A DNA stretch of 64,000 bases. Source: Parasporobacterium sp. (GTDB taxonomy: Bacteria; Bacillota; Clostridia; Lachnospirales; Lachnospiraceae). The stretch is taken from the NCBI GenBank assembly GCA_017459985.1, contig JAFUBX010000006.1:87678-151677 (forward strand). Direction: 5' to 3'. Of this stretch, positions 34,325 to 44,382 are shown piece by piece. The translations under genes and the position numbers were made by a program. Below the pieces are notes generated by a model that saw nothing but the letters and a program-made list of their open reading frames with translations, had not been told where the DNA came from and ran no database searches. Every line of letters starts with the position of its first letter. Within the stretch, counting starts at the first letter, position 1.

Positions 34325-35005
34325 ATGGATAGTCTCAGAATACTTGTGGTAGATGATGAAGCCAGAATGAGGAAGATCGTCCGGGATTTCCTCGTGGCAA
34401 AGCAGTATATCGTGATCGAAGCCTCCAACGGAGAAGAGGCCCTCGATATCGTATACAAGAATAAGAATATCGACCTGGTCATCCTGGATGTCATGATGCC
34501 CAAAATGGACGGATGGGAGTGCTGCAAGGAGATCCGCAAGTTCTCCAAGGTGCCGATCATTATGCTGACCGCCAAGGGAGAGGAGTCGGATGAGCTGCAG
34601 GGATTTGACCTGGGGATCGACGATTACATTTCCAAACCCTTCAGCCCCAAGATCCTGGTGGCCCGGATCGACGCCCTGCTGCACAGGACCTATAAACTGG
34701 ACGAGGTGGACATCATCAAGGCCGGCAGGCTGGAGATCAACAAGACCTCCCACATCGTGACCGTGGACGGCAAGACCGTGGAGCTCAGCTACAAAGAATT
34801 TGAACTGCTGTGCTATTTTGTGGAGAACAAAGGCATCGCCCTTTCCCGGGAGAAGATCCTGAACAGCGTCTGGAACTACGATTATTTCGGAGATGCCCGG
34901 ACCATCGATACCCATGTCAAGAAGATCCGCAGCAAGCTGGGCGAGTGCGGAGAATATATCAAGACGATCTGGGGCATGGGATATAAGTTCGAGGTCGACG
35001 AATGA
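34325..35005 (+). CDS. OmpR-family response regulator
   Basis: A 226-residue regulator with a receiver domain (about 1-120; acidic Asp10/Asp11, phospho-acceptor Asp55 in VILDVMMP, Lys in KPF) and a C-terminal winged helix (about 130-225, ending WGMGYKFE). It is paired with the histidine kinase that follows with a four-base overlap. The regulated genes are unknown. Confidence 0.93.
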   Translation: MDSLRILVVDDEARMRKIVRDFLVAKQYIVIEASNGEEALDIVYKNKNIDLVILDVMMPKMDGWECCKEIRKFSKVPIIMLTAKGEESDELQGFDLGIDDYISKPFSPKILVARIDALLHRTYKLDEVDIIKAGRLEINKTSHIVTVDGKTVELSYKEFELLCYFVENKGIALSREKILNSVWNYDYFGDARTIDTHVKKIRSKLGECGEYIKTIWGMGYKFEVDE

Positions 35006-36591
35006 GATTTTCCATCCGGAAGAAAACCGCCCTGTATATCATCCTTCTGATCATCCTGGCCTTCGGGATCGGGCTTTCTTTCTGCGCGATCTTTGCCAAC
35101 CGGTATTTTACCGAAGTCACCCGGGAGGAGATGTGCAACGCCTATAATCTGATCCGGCGGCTGTATGTGGAGGATGCCCAGGGAGGCTATTTCGGACGGG
35201 TTCCCCAGGAATATAAAAACGAACTGACCCAGATCTGCGAGGAAAACGGATTTTCCATGCTGATCGTAAGCCCCTCCGGGATCCCGGCCTTTACCTACGG
35301 GAACTCGGATTTTCTTTACAGCCGGCTGACCAATCTGGTGTTCTCCCGGATCTCGGATATCGTCGCGGTTCTGGAGACCGGCGACGGCTATACCATACAG
35401 ACGGTCCGGGGAGAGGACGACCTGATCAAATATATTGAGATGTGGGGCTTTCTGTACGACGGCTCCTCCTTTATCTACCGGTCCTCCTACATGAACCTGC
35501 AGAACAACATCAATGTATCCATGAGCTTCTATGTGGCGGTCTGCGCCATGATCTTCCTGATCTTCGCCGTGATCATCCTGCTGCTGATCAAGTCCTTCAC
35601 AGAACCACTGAAACGGCTGGCAGAGGTGACGGTCAAGGTCAATGAGGGAGAATTTGAGACCCGGTATGAGTCCCGGCGAAAGCGCAATGACGAGATCGGT
35701 GTGCTGTCGGAGAATGTTTATGAAATGGCTCAGAAGCTGGAAAAGAGCATTTCGGCCCTGAAATCCTCCAACCTGAACCTGCAGAACGAGCTGAAGGCCA
35801 AGGAGAAAATGGAGGAGGCCCGCAAGAAATACATGTCGGATGTCTCCCATGAACTGAAGACCCCCATCGCTCTGATCTCCAGCTATGCGGAGGGCCTGAA
35901 GGAAGGCATCTTCGACAGCAGTGAGGATCGGGATTATTACTGCGACGTCATCATCGATGAAGCAGAGAAAATGAATCTGATGGTGAAGAAGCTCTCCACC
36001 CTGAACCAGCTGGAGCAGGGCAAGAGCGCCGTGACGCTGGAGCGGTTCAACGTGATCGAAGTGATCGATGGATTCCTGAAGAATATGTCCGTGATCATCG
36101 AGGAAAAGCAGGCCCATGTTACCTTCAACAATACGGACATCGCCTATGTGTGGTCGGACGAATTCCTCTTCGAGGATGTGCTGGTGAATTATTTCAATAA
36201 TGCGCTGAATCATATGGATGAGAAGAAGTGCATCAAGATCACGGTGGAAAAGGTGGCGGAGAATATCCGGGTCACGGTGTTCAATACGGGAAGCAATATC
36301 CCGGAGGAGGAGCTTCCGAAGCTCTGGGATAAATTCTATAAAGTGGATAAGGCCAGGACCCGGGAGTACGGCGGGTCCGGGCTGGGGCTTTCCATTGTCA
36401 AGGCCATCGCCGATTCCCTGAATAAGGAATGCGGCGTGTACAATACACCGGATGGCGTAGCCTTCTACATCGAACTGGAGTCCGCCGGAGAGTTCATTCC
36501 GGGCGGAAAGGTTCAGGAACTGACGGATAAATCTGAAAAACACGGGAGAGAACGATGGCACCGATCGCAGGCGACTGGCAGCAGGCCTTAA
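35002..36591 (+). CDS. Membrane sensor histidine kinase
   Basis: A 529-residue kinase: transmembrane helix at about 10-32, an extracellular sensor of about 140 residues, a second helix at about 175-198, HAMP (about 200-250), H-box SDVSHELKTPIAL, N-box NYFNNALNHM, and the ATP lid ending GGSGLGLSIVKAIADS. It resembles VanS/PhoR-type kinases; the signal is unknown. Its last 37 bases overlap the start of ung in another frame. Confidence 0.92.
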   Translation: MRFSIRKKTALYIILLIILAFGIGLSFCAIFANRYFTEVTREEMCNAYNLIRRLYVEDAQGGYFGRVPQEYKNELTQICEENGFSMLIVSPSGIPAFTYGNSDFLYSRLTNLVFSRISDIVAVLETGDGYTIQTVRGEDDLIKYIEMWGFLYDGSSFIYRSSYMNLQNNINVSMSFYVAVCAMIFLIFAVIILLLIKSFTEPLKRLAEVTVKVNEGEFETRYESRRKRNDEIGVLSENVYEMAQKLEKSISALKSSNLNLQNELKAKEKMEEARKKYMSDVSHELKTPIALISSYAEGLKEGIFDSSEDRDYYCDVIIDEAEKMNLMVKKLSTLNQLEQGKSAVTLERFNVIEVIDGFLKNMSVIIEEKQAHVTFNNTDIAYVWSDEFLFEDVLVNYFNNALNHMDEKKCIKITVEKVAENIRVTVFNTGSNIPEEELPKLWDKFYKVDKARTREYGGSGLGLSIVKAIADSLNKECGVYNTPDGVAFYIELESAGEFIPGGKVQELTDKSEKHGRERWHRSQATGSRP

Positions 36592-37223
36592 AGACAGAGT
36601 ATGCCAAGCCCTATTACAAAAAGCTGTATCAGTTTGTAAATGAAGAATACAGGACCCGGAGGATCTTCCCGCCCGGGAAGGATATTTTTAACGCCTTTCA
36701 TCTGACGCCTCTTTCCGAAGTGAAGGTGGTGATCCTGGGACAGGACCCCTATCATGGGGACGGGCAGGCCCACGGACTGTGCTTTTCCGTGAATCAGGGG
36801 GTGGAGATTCCGCCTTCCCTGGTAAATATTTACAAGGAACTCCATGACGATATCGGGTTTGAGATTCCGTCCCACGGCAACCTGACCCATTGGGCGGAGC
36901 AGGGCGTGCTGCTGCTCAATACGGTTCTGACGGTCAGGGCCCACCAGGCCAATTCCCACCGGGGGATGGGCTGGGAGGAGTTCACCGACGCCGCTATCCG
37001 GGTGCTGAATGAGCAGGACCACCCCATTGTATTCATGCTGTGGGGGAGGCCGGCCCGGGAGAAGAAAAAGCTCCTCAATAATCCCCGGCATTTGATCCTG
37101 GAGGCACCCCATCCCAGTCCCTTATCTGCCTACAACGGATTCTTCGGATGCCGGCATTTTTCCAGATGCAACCAGTTTCTGGAAAGCCACGGCGCCACTC
37201 CCGTGGACTGGCAGATTCGGTGA
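36555..37223 (+). CDS. ung: Uracil-DNA glycosylase, family 1
   Basis: A 222-residue base-excision enzyme that removes uracil from DNA. The catalytic motif is LGQDPYHGDGQAHGLCFSV, with the water-activating Asp, and the C-terminal motif is APHPSPLSAYNGFFGC, with the catalytic His. Length is normal. The start ATG lies inside the kinase gene after GGGAGAG. It ends at a convergent bidirectional terminator. Confidence 0.95.
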   Translation: MAPIAGDWQQALKTEYAKPYYKKLYQFVNEEYRTRRIFPPGKDIFNAFHLTPLSEVKVVILGQDPYHGDGQAHGLCFSVNQGVEIPPSLVNIYKELHDDIGFEIPSHGNLTHWAEQGVLLLNTVLTVRAHQANSHRGMGWEEFTDAAIRVLNEQDHPIVFMLWGRPAREKKKLLNNPRHLILEAPHPSPLSAYNGFFGCRHFSRCNQFLESHGATPVDWQIR

Positions 37224-37255
37224 CCCCGGTGAAATCCGGCGATTCAGATTGATAA

Positions 37256-37293
37256 AAGAGGCTGCTGTGACATTCCTGTCACGGCAGCCTCTT
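37256..37293. terminator. Bidirectional terminator between ung and the activase gene
   Basis: AAGAGGCTGCTGTGACA (37256-37272) pairs with TGTCACGGCAGCCTCTT (37277-37293) across TTCC, with one T-G position. A run of A lies on the left and T on the right, so it can serve both converging genes. Confidence 0.85.
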
Positions 37294-37324
37294 GTGTTTC
37301 CTTCGCACTTTCCGGATCCCGTTG

Positions 37325-40300
37325 TTACTTCGATTTCAGATTTTCCTTGGCGGTGGAGAGCATCAGCTTGATGCGGTTCAGCTGGTTGACCTCCGAAGCG
37401 CCGGGATCGTAGTCGATGGCCACAATGTTGGCCTCCGGATGGCGGTTCCGGATGGATTTGATGACGCCCTTTCCCATGACATGATTGGGGAGACAGCCGA
37501 AGGGCTGTACGCATACGATGTTGGGCACGCCTTCTTCGATCAGCTCCATCATTTCCCCGGTCAGGAACCACCCCTCGCCGCTCTGGTTTCCGTTGGAGAC
37601 ATATTCCTGAGCCATGGAGGCCAGGTGTCCGATCTCGGATGCCGGTGTAAAATGCCGGCTGCTGCGCAGAGCGGCATTGGCTTCCTTGCGCAGATATTCC
37701 ATGAGGCGGATCCCCAGGGTGGCGATCATGGATTTGCTCCAGCCGGCGGAGTAATTCTCCACTTTGAAATAATTGTTCTGCAGACAGTACAGCAGGAAAT
37801 CCATCAGATCCGGCATGACGCCTTCCGCGCCTTCCTGCTCCAGAAGTCTTATGATGTCCCGGTTGGCCACCGGAGAGAATTTCACCAGGATCTCTCCCAC
37901 CACGCCGACCCGGGGCTTACGGACATCCAGCCGTTCCAGTTCGTCGAATTCCTTTACCATTTCCCGGATCAGCCGGTTCGCTGTCCGGCGGTTGAATCCA
38001 TGCCGGTTCAGCTCTTCCTTGCATTTCCCGGACCATTTTTCATAAAGCTGATCGGCTGCGCCCTTCACCGCCTCATAGGGCCGGGTGGCATAGAGGACCC
38101 GCATCAGCACGTCGCCCATGACCAAAGCGTACATTCCCTTGGTAATGATCGGAAGAGACAGTTTGAAACCGGAGTTCTTCTCCAGTCCGAGGCTGAAGGA
38201 GATGACCGGGATATGTCCCATCCCCGCGTTTGTGAGGGCCCGCCGGATGAATCCGATATAGTTGGAGGCCCTGCAGCCGCCTCCGGTCTGGGTGATCAGA
38301 AGGGCGGTTTTGTCAAGGTCATATTTGCCGGACAGAAGGGCATCCATCATCTGTCCTACCACGATAATGGAGGGATAGCAGGCGTCGTTGTTGACGTATT
38401 TGAGGCCGGCGTTGATGGAATGGGTATTGTCATTTTCCAGGATTACGAAATTGTATCCCTCGGAATCAAAGGCTTCCTTGATCAGGTCAAACTGGATCGG
38501 AGCCATCTGGGGAGCCAGGATCGTATATCCGGCTTTGCGCATTTCCGGAGTAAACTCCACCCGCCGGAAGGCGGTGGACTGATAGGGTTTCTGGCTGACC
38601 GGATCGGTGCGGTCCCGCAGGGCAGCCAGAAGGGAACGGATTCGGATCCGGGCGGCGCCTAAGTTGCTGACCTCATCGATCTTTAATACGGTATAAATGT
38701 TGCCGCTGCCGGTCAGGATATCCCGGACGCAGTCGGTGGTGACGGCATCCAGACCGCAGCCGAAGGAAAACAGCTGGATCAGGTTGAGGTTGTCCTGGGA
38801 TTTCACGAAATTGGCGGCCCGGTAGAGACGGGAATGGTACATCCACTGGTCCATGACCACCAAAGGCCGGTCGACCTGCCCCAGATGGGAAACGGAATCC
38901 TCCGTCAGCACAGCCACCCCGTAGGAGGTGATGAGCTCCGGCACGCCGTGGTTGATCTCGGGATCCACATGATAGGGACGGCCCGCCAGCACGATGCCCT
39001 GATGGCCGGTGTGGGCCATCCATCGGAGGACTTCCTCTCCCTTGTCTTCGATATCCTTCTTGGCCTGCAGCAGTTCGTTCCATGCCTTTTCGGCGGCATC
39101 GGCGATTTCATTTGCCTTCAGACCCATAAATCCGGTGAACTGCCGGACCAGCCCGGTGCGGAAGATTTTCAGGGACTTCATGGAGAAGAAGGGATGCAGG
39201 AAGGTGACCTGAAGCCGTTCCAGGTCCTCCACGTTGTTCTTGATATTCTCCGGATAGCTGGCCACCATCGGGCAGTTGAAATGATTGTTGGAATCCGGGG
39301 TCTCGTTCCGTTCAAAGGCAATGCTGGGGTAGAAAATAAACCGGATCCCCTGATCGATCAGCCACTGGACATGGCCATGGGCCAGCTTGGCGGGATAACA
39401 TTCGGATTCGGACGGTATCGACTCGATGCCCAGCTCGTAAATTGCCCGGGAGGACAGAGGAGAGAGCTGAATGGAAAAGCCCAGCTCCCGGAAAAAGACG
39501 GCCCAGAACGGGAAATTTTCGTACATATTCAGGACCCTGGGGATGCCCACGACGCCCCGCGGCGCTTTCCCGGGATCCAGCGGCTCGTAGGAGAACATCC
39601 GGTCCAGCTTGTATTTGAACAGATTCGGAACAGAGTCGTTCCGGGCTTCCTTGCCCAGACCCTTTTCGCAGCGGTTGCCGGTGATGAATTTCCGGCCGCC
39701 GGAGAAATTGTTGATGGTCAGCAGGCAGCTGTTGGTGCAGCCCTTGCAGTGGGCAAGGGTGGTTTTGTATTCCAGCTTCAGGATCTCGTCGATGCTGAGC
39801 ATGGTGGTCTGCGGCTCCGGCACGTTCTGCGAAGCCGGGGATGTTTGTGCTTCTGCGGCCGGGAATGCCTGCTGCAGACCGGCCAAGTCCGCCTGCACCT
39901 GATCCGCCAAGTCCGCCTGCTTCAGGGTATACCGCTCCCGGGCGATCAGGGCCGCGCCAAAGGCTCCCATGATCCCGGCAATGTCCGGCCGTATGACCTG
40001 TCTGCCGGTGATGGACTCCAGCGCCCGCAGCACGGAATCATTATAAAACGTGCCGCCCTGCACCACGATCTTGTCCCCCAGGTCATTGGGATCCGTCAGT
40101 TTGATGACCTTGTACAGAGCGTTCCGGATTACAGAATAAGACAGTCCCGCGGAGATCTCGGAGAGAAGAGCGCCTTCCTTCTGGGCCTGCTTGACGTTGG
40201 AATTCATGAATACGGTGCAGCGGGTTCCCAGATCTGTCGGTTCCGGAGCAAACAAAGCGGCCTTCGCGAAATCCTGCACGGACATGTTCATGGAGGACGC

Positions 40301-41665
40301 GAAATTCTCGATAAAGGAGCCGCAGCCGGAGGAGCAGGCTTCATTCAGCATGATATCGTCGATGGCGCCTCCCCGGATCCGGATGTATTTCATATCCTGC
40401 CCGCCGATATCCAGAATACAGTCCACGTCCGGTTCGAAGAACCGGGCGGCATAGAAATGGGACACGGTCTCCACTTCGCCTTCATCCAGCATCAGGGCGG
40501 ATTTCAGAAGGGCTTCTCCGTAACCGGTGGAGCAGGACCAGGCGATCCGGCAGCTCTCAGGAAGAACCTTTTTCAGCTCTGCCATAGCGCGGATGGTGGT
40601 TTTCAGAGGGGAACCGTGATTGTTGTCATAAAAGGACCAGCGCAGGGTTCCTTCATTATCCACCAGCGCAATCTTGGTGGTGGTGGAACCGGCATCGATC
40701 CCCAGGAACAGCGTTCCTTCGTACTCTTCGATCGGGGCTCTGTTCACCCGGGCTTTCGCATGGCGGGCAACAAAGGCCTGATAATCCGCTTCGGTCTCAA
40801 ATAAAGGCTCCACCCGGGTGATCTCGCTGGCCATATGGATGCCGTGAGCAAGCTTCTCATACAGGCTGTCCAGAGTAATGGGCTCCTGATCCTCTGACTG
40901 CATGGCGGAGCCAATGGCCGCGAACAGGTGGGAGTTTTCCGGGTGCAGAGCGGATTCCGGAGTCAGCTTCAGTGTCCGGATAAATGCTTCCCGGAGCTGA
41001 TCCAGAAAATGCAGCGGCCCTCCCAGGAAGGCAACATTGCCCCGGATGGGTTTGCCGCAGGCCAGACCGGAAATGGTCTGGTTCACCACCGCCTGGAAAA
41101 TGGAGGCGGCGAGATTCTCTTTGGTAGCTCCTTCATTGATCAGGGGTTGAATGTCGGTTTTTGCGAAAACACCGCAGCGGGCGGCAATGGAGTAGATCTG
41201 TTTGTATCCTTTGGCATACTCATTCAGACCGGCGGAATCTGTCTGCAGAAGATCCGCCATCTGGTCGATAAAAGAACCGGTGCCGCCGGCGCAGATTCCG
41301 TTCATCCGCTGTTCAATGCCGTTAGTCAGATAGATGATCTTGGCATCCTCCCCGCCCAGCTCAATGGCCACATCCGTCTGGGGAAGGTAATATTTCAGGG
41401 CAGAGGACACGGCAATGACTTCCTGAACAAAGGGAACGTCCAGATGTTTTGACAGGGTCAGGCCTCCGGAACCGGTGATGACCGGCTTGACCGGGCAGTC
41501 TCCGATGGCGGCTTTGGCCTCTCCGACCAGATCCGCCAGGGTCTCCTGAATATTGGCAAAGTGTCTGCGGTAGTCCGAGAACAGCACTCTGCAGTCCCCG
41601 TCGATGATCGCCACCTTGACGGTGGTGGAACCGATATCAACGCCTAATCTGTAAGAATCCGTCAT
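37325..41665 (-). CDS. Giant 2-hydroxyacyl-CoA dehydratase activase-type protein (two ATPase domains plus DUF2229)
   Basis: A 1446-residue protein with two BadF/BcrA/HgdC-type ATPase domains. The first begins [16 protein letters not shown] and has [12 protein letters not shown] and CGVFAKTD. The second (about 320-590) begins [16 protein letters not shown] and has [16 protein letters not shown]2229 region and a dehydratase-like C-terminal part follow, with [24 protein letters not shown] and [10 protein letters not shown] supplying many cysteines. HgdC-type activases bind a shared [4Fe-4S] cluster and use ATP to inject an electron into a dehydratase. This fused form has no firmly assigned substrate, and no dehydratase subunit genes lie beside it. 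The start follows ACAGGATGGTATCAGA. Confidence 0.88.
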   Translation of the reverse strand: MTDSYRLGVDIGSTTVKVAIIDGDCRVLFSDYRRHFANIQETLADLVGEAKAAIGDCPVKPVITGSGGLTLSKHLDVPFVQEVIAVSSALKYYLPQTDVAIELGGEDAKIIYLTNGIEQRMNGICAGGTGSFIDQMADLLQTDSAGLNEYAKGYKQIYSIAARCGVFAKTDIQPLINEGATKENLAASIFQAVVNQTISGLACGKPIRGNVAFLGGPLHFLDQLREAFIRTLKLTPESALHPENSHLFAAIGSAMQSEDQEPITLDSLYEKLAHGIHMASEITRVEPLFETEADYQAFVARHAKARVNRAPIEEYEGTLFLGIDAGSTTTKIALVDNEGTLRWSFYDNNHGSPLKTTIRAMAELKKVLPESCRIAWSCSTGYGEALLKSALMLDEGEVETVSHFYAARFFEPDVDCILDIGGQDMKYIRIRGGAIDDIMLNEACSSGCGSFIENFASSMNMSVQDFAKAALFAPEPTDLGTRCTVFMNSNVKQAQKEGALLSEISAGLSYSVIRNALYKVIKLTDPNDLGDKIVVQGGTFYNDSVLRALESITGRQVIRPDIAGIMGAFGAALIARERYTLKQADLADQVQADLAGLQQAFPAAEAQTSPASQNVPEPQTTMLSIDEILKLEYKTTLAHCKGCTNSCLLTINNFSGGRKFITGNRCEKGLGKEARNDSVPNLFKYKLDRMFSYEPLDPGKAPRGVVGIPRVLNMYENFPFWAVFFRELGFSIQLSPLSSRAIYELGIESIPSESECYPAKLAHGHVQWLIDQGIRFIFYPSIAFERNETPDSNNHFNCPMVASYPENIKNNVEDLERLQVTFLHPFFSMKSLKIFRTGLVRQFTGFMGLKANEIADAAEKAWNELLQAKKDIEDKGEEVLRWMAHTGHQGIVLAGRPYHVDPEINHGVPELITSYGVAVLTEDSVSHLGQVDRPLVVMDQWMYHSRLYRAANFVKSQDNLNLIQLFSFGCGLDAVTTDCVRDILTGSGNIYTVLKIDEVSNLGAARIRIRSLLAALRDRTDPVSQKPYQSTAFRRVEFTPEMRKAGYTILAPQMAPIQFDLIKEAFDSEGYNFVILENDNTHSINAGLKYVNNDACYPSIIVVGQMMDALLSGKYDLDKTALLITQTGGGCRASNYIGFIRRALTNAGMGHIPVISFSLGLEKNSGFKLSLPIITKGMYALVMGDVLMRVLYATRPYEAVKGAADQLYEKWSGKCKEELNRHGFNRRTANRLIREMVKEFDELERLDVRKPRVGVVGEILVKFSPVANRDIIRLLEQEGAEGVMPDLMDFLLYCLQNNYFKVENYSAGWSKSMIATLGIRLMEYLRKEANAALRSSRHFTPASEIGHLASMAQEYVSNGNQSGEGWFLTGEMMELIEEGVPNIVCVQPFGCLPNHVMGKGVIKSIRNRHPEANIVAIDYDPGASEVNQLNRIKLMLSTAKENLKSK

Positions 41666-41714
41666 TCTGATACCATCCTGTAGAGATAATTTCCTTGATA
41701 TTCAAAACTAGATC

Positions 41715-41743
41715 ATTATATACCAACCGGCAGCAAAAATAAA
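41715..41743 (-). promoter_or_regulatory. Likely promoter of the activase gene
   Basis: On the minus strand a perfect TATAAT lies at 41720-41715; the -35 region (TTTATT, 41743-41738) is poor. The leader is about 45 bases. Confidence 0.45.
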
Positions 41744-41799
41744 CACCCCGGCAGACGGACCCGGAGAAGCGGACTCAGAACACCATTTTGCAGATGCTT

Positions 41800-41897
41800 C
41801 CGCAATGCTGCATTTTTTCGGCAGCCGCTGTCAAAAACGTCGAGCATTGCGGTCAATATCCTGGCAGCCGCTGTCAGTAACGTCGTGCATTACGGTA
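41800..41897 (-). repeat. Nested-palindrome element, minimal 53-bp copy plus a second leader (copy E)
   Basis: 41800-41852 is a 53-base near-palindrome closed by the same ends, CCGCAATGCT and AGCATTGCGG; on the minus strand it is leader plus terminal half unit with no internal 37-base units. A second, diverged leader (about 41863-41897) follows. This copy shows the smallest form of the family. Confidence 0.8.
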
Positions 41898-41967
41898 CTC
41901 TTTGCCGGAGTTGACAGGTGACTCTTCGGCGGGAACGGAATTTCATGTGGCTAATATCGTCTGTGTG

Positions 41968-41976
41968 TGATATAAT
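41968..41976 (+). promoter_or_regulatory. Extended -10 of the rhomboid-like gene, placed for leaderless transcription
   Basis: TGATATAAT (41968-41976) is a perfect extended -10. The ATG follows at 41983 after six bases, and there is no ribosome site. The -35 is weak (TGGCTA, 41948-41953). Confidence 0.65.
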
Positions 41977-41982
41977 CGCACC

Positions 41983-43044
41983 ATGTTAGATAAATTAGAA
42001 CGAAAATTTGGCAAATACGCAATCAAGAATCTGATCTATTACATATTGGGGGCTTATGTCGTAGGCTATGTCCTTTATATGGCGAAGATCGAGTGGTATT
42101 CGTACATTGTCCTGGATCCTGCACTTGTGATGAAAGGCCAGGTGTGGAGACTGATCACATGGGTCTGTACCGTACCGCAGTCACTGAGCATTCTGCTGAT
42201 CTTCATGTTCCTGTTTTATTATTATATCGGCAGGACACTGGAACAGTACATGGGATCCTTCAAGTATAACCTGTACATCCTGTCGGGGTGGTTTTTCACG
42301 ACCCTGGGCGTGATGGCTGCGTACTGGATCTCGGGAGGGTCTTTGATCGTCAGTGCCAGCACCTATTATATCAACCTGACTTCATTCCTGGCGTTTGCGG
42401 TGATCTTTCCTGATGCCAAGGTCCTTCTGTTTGCGATCATCCCCATTAAGATGAAGATACTGGCCTGGATCGACGCGGCCTATCTGGGACTGCAGGTGAT
42501 CAGCGGACTGATTATTGCATTTTCGCCCTCGTCAACGGTGTCCCGGGCACTCCAGATCTATTCGGGACTTCCCGCCAGCAGCAATGATGTGGAATATCTG
42601 CGGCAGGGCAGCATTTCCCTGGTGATCACGATCCTGATCTCCGTGCTCAATTTCCTGATTTTCTTCTTTGCGATTGCCCGGAAGAATGCAAGGAACGGAA
42701 AACGCAGATCTGAGTTTGCCCGGAAAATGGAAGCGGGAAGGTCTGCCGGCACCGGATTCGGAACGGATCCGGGAACCCGGGGATCCACCGGAAGAAGCTT
42801 TTTCGGGGGCGGAGCCGCCGGCACAGGGCAGGGGCAGGAAGGAGCTTTCCGGAATCCGGATACGGCCAGAGCCGCCCGCCCGAAATACAAACCGGGCAGC
42901 TCCGCAGAGATCCTGCATCAGTGTTCTGTCTGCGGCAGAACCAATGTCGATTATCCGGATCTGATGTTCCGGTACTGTTCCAAATGCAGCGGAAATCATG
43001 AGTATTGCCAGGATCACCTGTTTACCCATGAACATGTGAAGTAA
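41983..43044 (+). CDS. Rhomboid-like membrane protein with C-terminal zinc-binding tail
   Basis: A 353-residue protein with about six transmembrane helices in rhomboid order (phrases KGQVWRLITWV and YYIGRTLEQYMGSFKYNLYI). The catalytic GxSG serine is absent (SASTYYINL at that place), and I see no matching catalytic histidine, so it is probably a non-proteolytic rhomboid relative. After a Gly/Ala/Thr-rich linker (about 240-300), the tail has CSVCGRTN, FRYCSKC and HEYC plus histidines, a likely zinc ribbon. The start has no Shine-Dalgarno sequence. The function is unknown. Confidence 0.75.
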   Translation: MLDKLERKFGKYAIKNLIYYILGAYVVGYVLYMAKIEWYSYIVLDPALVMKGQVWRLITWVCTVPQSLSILLIFMFLFYYYIGRTLEQYMGSFKYNLYILSGWFFTTLGVMAAYWISGGSLIVSASTYYINLTSFLAFAVIFPDAKVLLFAIIPIKMKILAWIDAAYLGLQVISGLIIAFSPSSTVSRALQIYSGLPASSNDVEYLRQGSISLVITILISVLNFLIFFFAIARKNARNGKRRSEFARKMEAGRSAGTGFGTDPGTRGSTGRSFFGGGAAGTGQGQEGAFRNPDTARAARPKYKPGSSAEILHQCSVCGRTNVDYPDLMFRYCSKCSGNHEYCQDHLFTHEHVK

Positions 43045-43089
43045 AATAATAAGAAAACGTGAATTATTCAGCACACAGGAGGATTTGCA

Positions 43090-43527
43090 GTGAAAGAAGC
43101 AGTTAGCTGTGGCGGAGTTGTAATATATCGGGGAAAGATATTATTATTGTATAAGAATTATAAAGACCGTTATAAAGGATGGGTGTTCCCGAAAGGGACC
43201 GTGGAGAAGGACGAGACTTACGAACAGACAGCACTCCGGGAGGTAAAGGAGGAGACCGGAGCCAGGGGAACCATCATGAAATACCTGGGAAGCAGCGAAT
43301 ACGAGTTTAATACCTCGGATGACGTGGTGAGCAAGAAAGTGCACTGGTATCTGATGATGGGGGACAGCTATTATTCAAAACCACAGAAGGAAGAGTTTTT
43401 TACGGACTCGGGATATTACAAGTATCATGAGGCTTATTATCTGCTGAAATATGATAATGAGCGGCATATCCTGGAGAACGCTTATAAAGAATACACGGAA
43501 TTGAGAAAGAACGGGGAGTGGGTCTGA
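43090..43527 (+). CDS. Nudix hydrolase
   Basis: A 145-residue Nudix-family hydrolase. The Nudix box is visible as GTVEKDETYEQT followed by ALREVKEETGARG, matching the GX5EX7REUXEEXGU pattern that binds Mg2+. The start is GTG 43090, preceded by CAGGAGG at good spacing. The FPKGTVEKDET context resembles diadenosine-polyphosphate hydrolases (Ap4A type), but the substrate is not certain. Confidence 0.88.
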   Translation: MKEAVSCGGVVIYRGKILLLYKNYKDRYKGWVFPKGTVEKDETYEQTALREVKEETGARGTIMKYLGSSEYEFNTSDDVVSKKVHWYLMMGDSYYSKPQKEEFFTDSGYYKYHEAYYLLKYDNERHILENAYKEYTELRKNGEWV

Positions 43528-43578
43528 ATGGTTCCTTCCGGAGAAGGAGTGCGGTAGCCGGCGGTTTCTGACGGAGAG

Positions 43579-43657
43579 CCGGCATCCGGGGAAGGCTGCA
43601 GACCAATGAAGAGATGAACCGGCATCCGTGTGAGCCGCAGACCGATGAAGAAATGAA
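43579..43657 (+). repeat. Tandem duplication of about 39 bp over the queH start
   Basis: CCGGCATCCG begins both units (43579 and 43619), and both end near GCAGACCRATGAAGARATGAA. The duplication creates two in-frame ATG candidates, 43614 and 43653. Confidence 0.75.
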
Positions 43658-44330
43658 ACAAAATTACCAGCAGGAGCTGGATCGGATAATTGAACAGAAC
43701 CAACTTACAGGCAAGGTCCCATCGCTGTTGTTGCACAGCTGCTGCGGACCTTGCAGCAGTTATGTGGTCACTTATCTGAAAGGGTATTTTGACGTGACGG
43801 TCCTTTACTACAATCCGAATATTTATCCGGAGGAGGAATACGATCACCGGTTAGCGGAACAGGCACGGCTCCTTCGTGAACTTGGGGTCCCGCTGCTGAC
43901 GGTGCCCTACGATCACCGGGAATTTCTGGAAAAGGTCCGGGGATATGAGCAGGAACCGGAGGGCGGGGCAAGATGCAGACTCTGCTTTGAACTGCGGCTG
44001 AAGAAGACCTGGGAGATAGCAGCGGCGGAAGGATTTGATTATTACTGCACGACCCTGACTGTCAGTCCCCATAAGAATGCGATGGTGATCAATGAAGTCG
44101 GGGAGATCCTGTCCTTCGATCAGGAGGTCCCCGGTGCGGCGTTGTCCGGCGCGGCCTTGCACAGTGAGGCTGCAGCAGGCACAGCGGAATCCTGTGCTGC
44201 CGGAACCGGGGCGGCATGGCTTCCTTCTGATTTCAAAAAACGGGAGGGGTATAAAAAATCGATCGAACTGTCGAAACAGTACGGGTTGTACCGGCAGGTA
44301 TACTGCGGATGCGAGTTCGCCCGGAGCTGA
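43614..44330 (+). CDS. queH: Epoxyqueuosine reductase QueH
   Basis: A 238-residue QueH (DUF208) enzyme that reduces epoxyqueuosine to queuosine in tRNA. Cysteines expected for the Fe-S and metal sites are in LLLHSCCGPCSS and RCRLCFELRL, with the C-terminal YCGCEF. Between about 190 and 215 there is an Ala/Gly-rich insertion (PGAALSGAALHSEAAAG...) not usual for the family. The start may be ATG 43653, which gives the family-like MKQNYQQELD; ATG 43614 comes from a tandem duplication. Neither has a strong ribosome site. Confidence 0.85.
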   Translation: MNRHPCEPQTDEEMKQNYQQELDRIIEQNQLTGKVPSLLLHSCCGPCSSYVVTYLKGYFDVTVLYYNPNIYPEEEYDHRLAEQARLLRELGVPLLTVPYDHREFLEKVRGYEQEPEGGARCRLCFELRLKKTWEIAAAEGFDYYCTTLTVSPHKNAMVINEVGEILSFDQEVPGAALSGAALHSEAAAGTAESCAAGTGAAWLPSDFKKREGYKKSIELSKQYGLYRQVYCGCEFARS

Positions 44331-44382
44331 AGAACGGGAAAGCCTTGGCTCTCGGAGTTTCTCATATTTTACCTAAATTTAC

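Noticed and set aside
38834-40804. 656-residue plus-strand frame inside the activase gene
   Set aside because: Antisense shadow of the minus-strand double-ATPase protein, which has complete motifs and a ribosome site.
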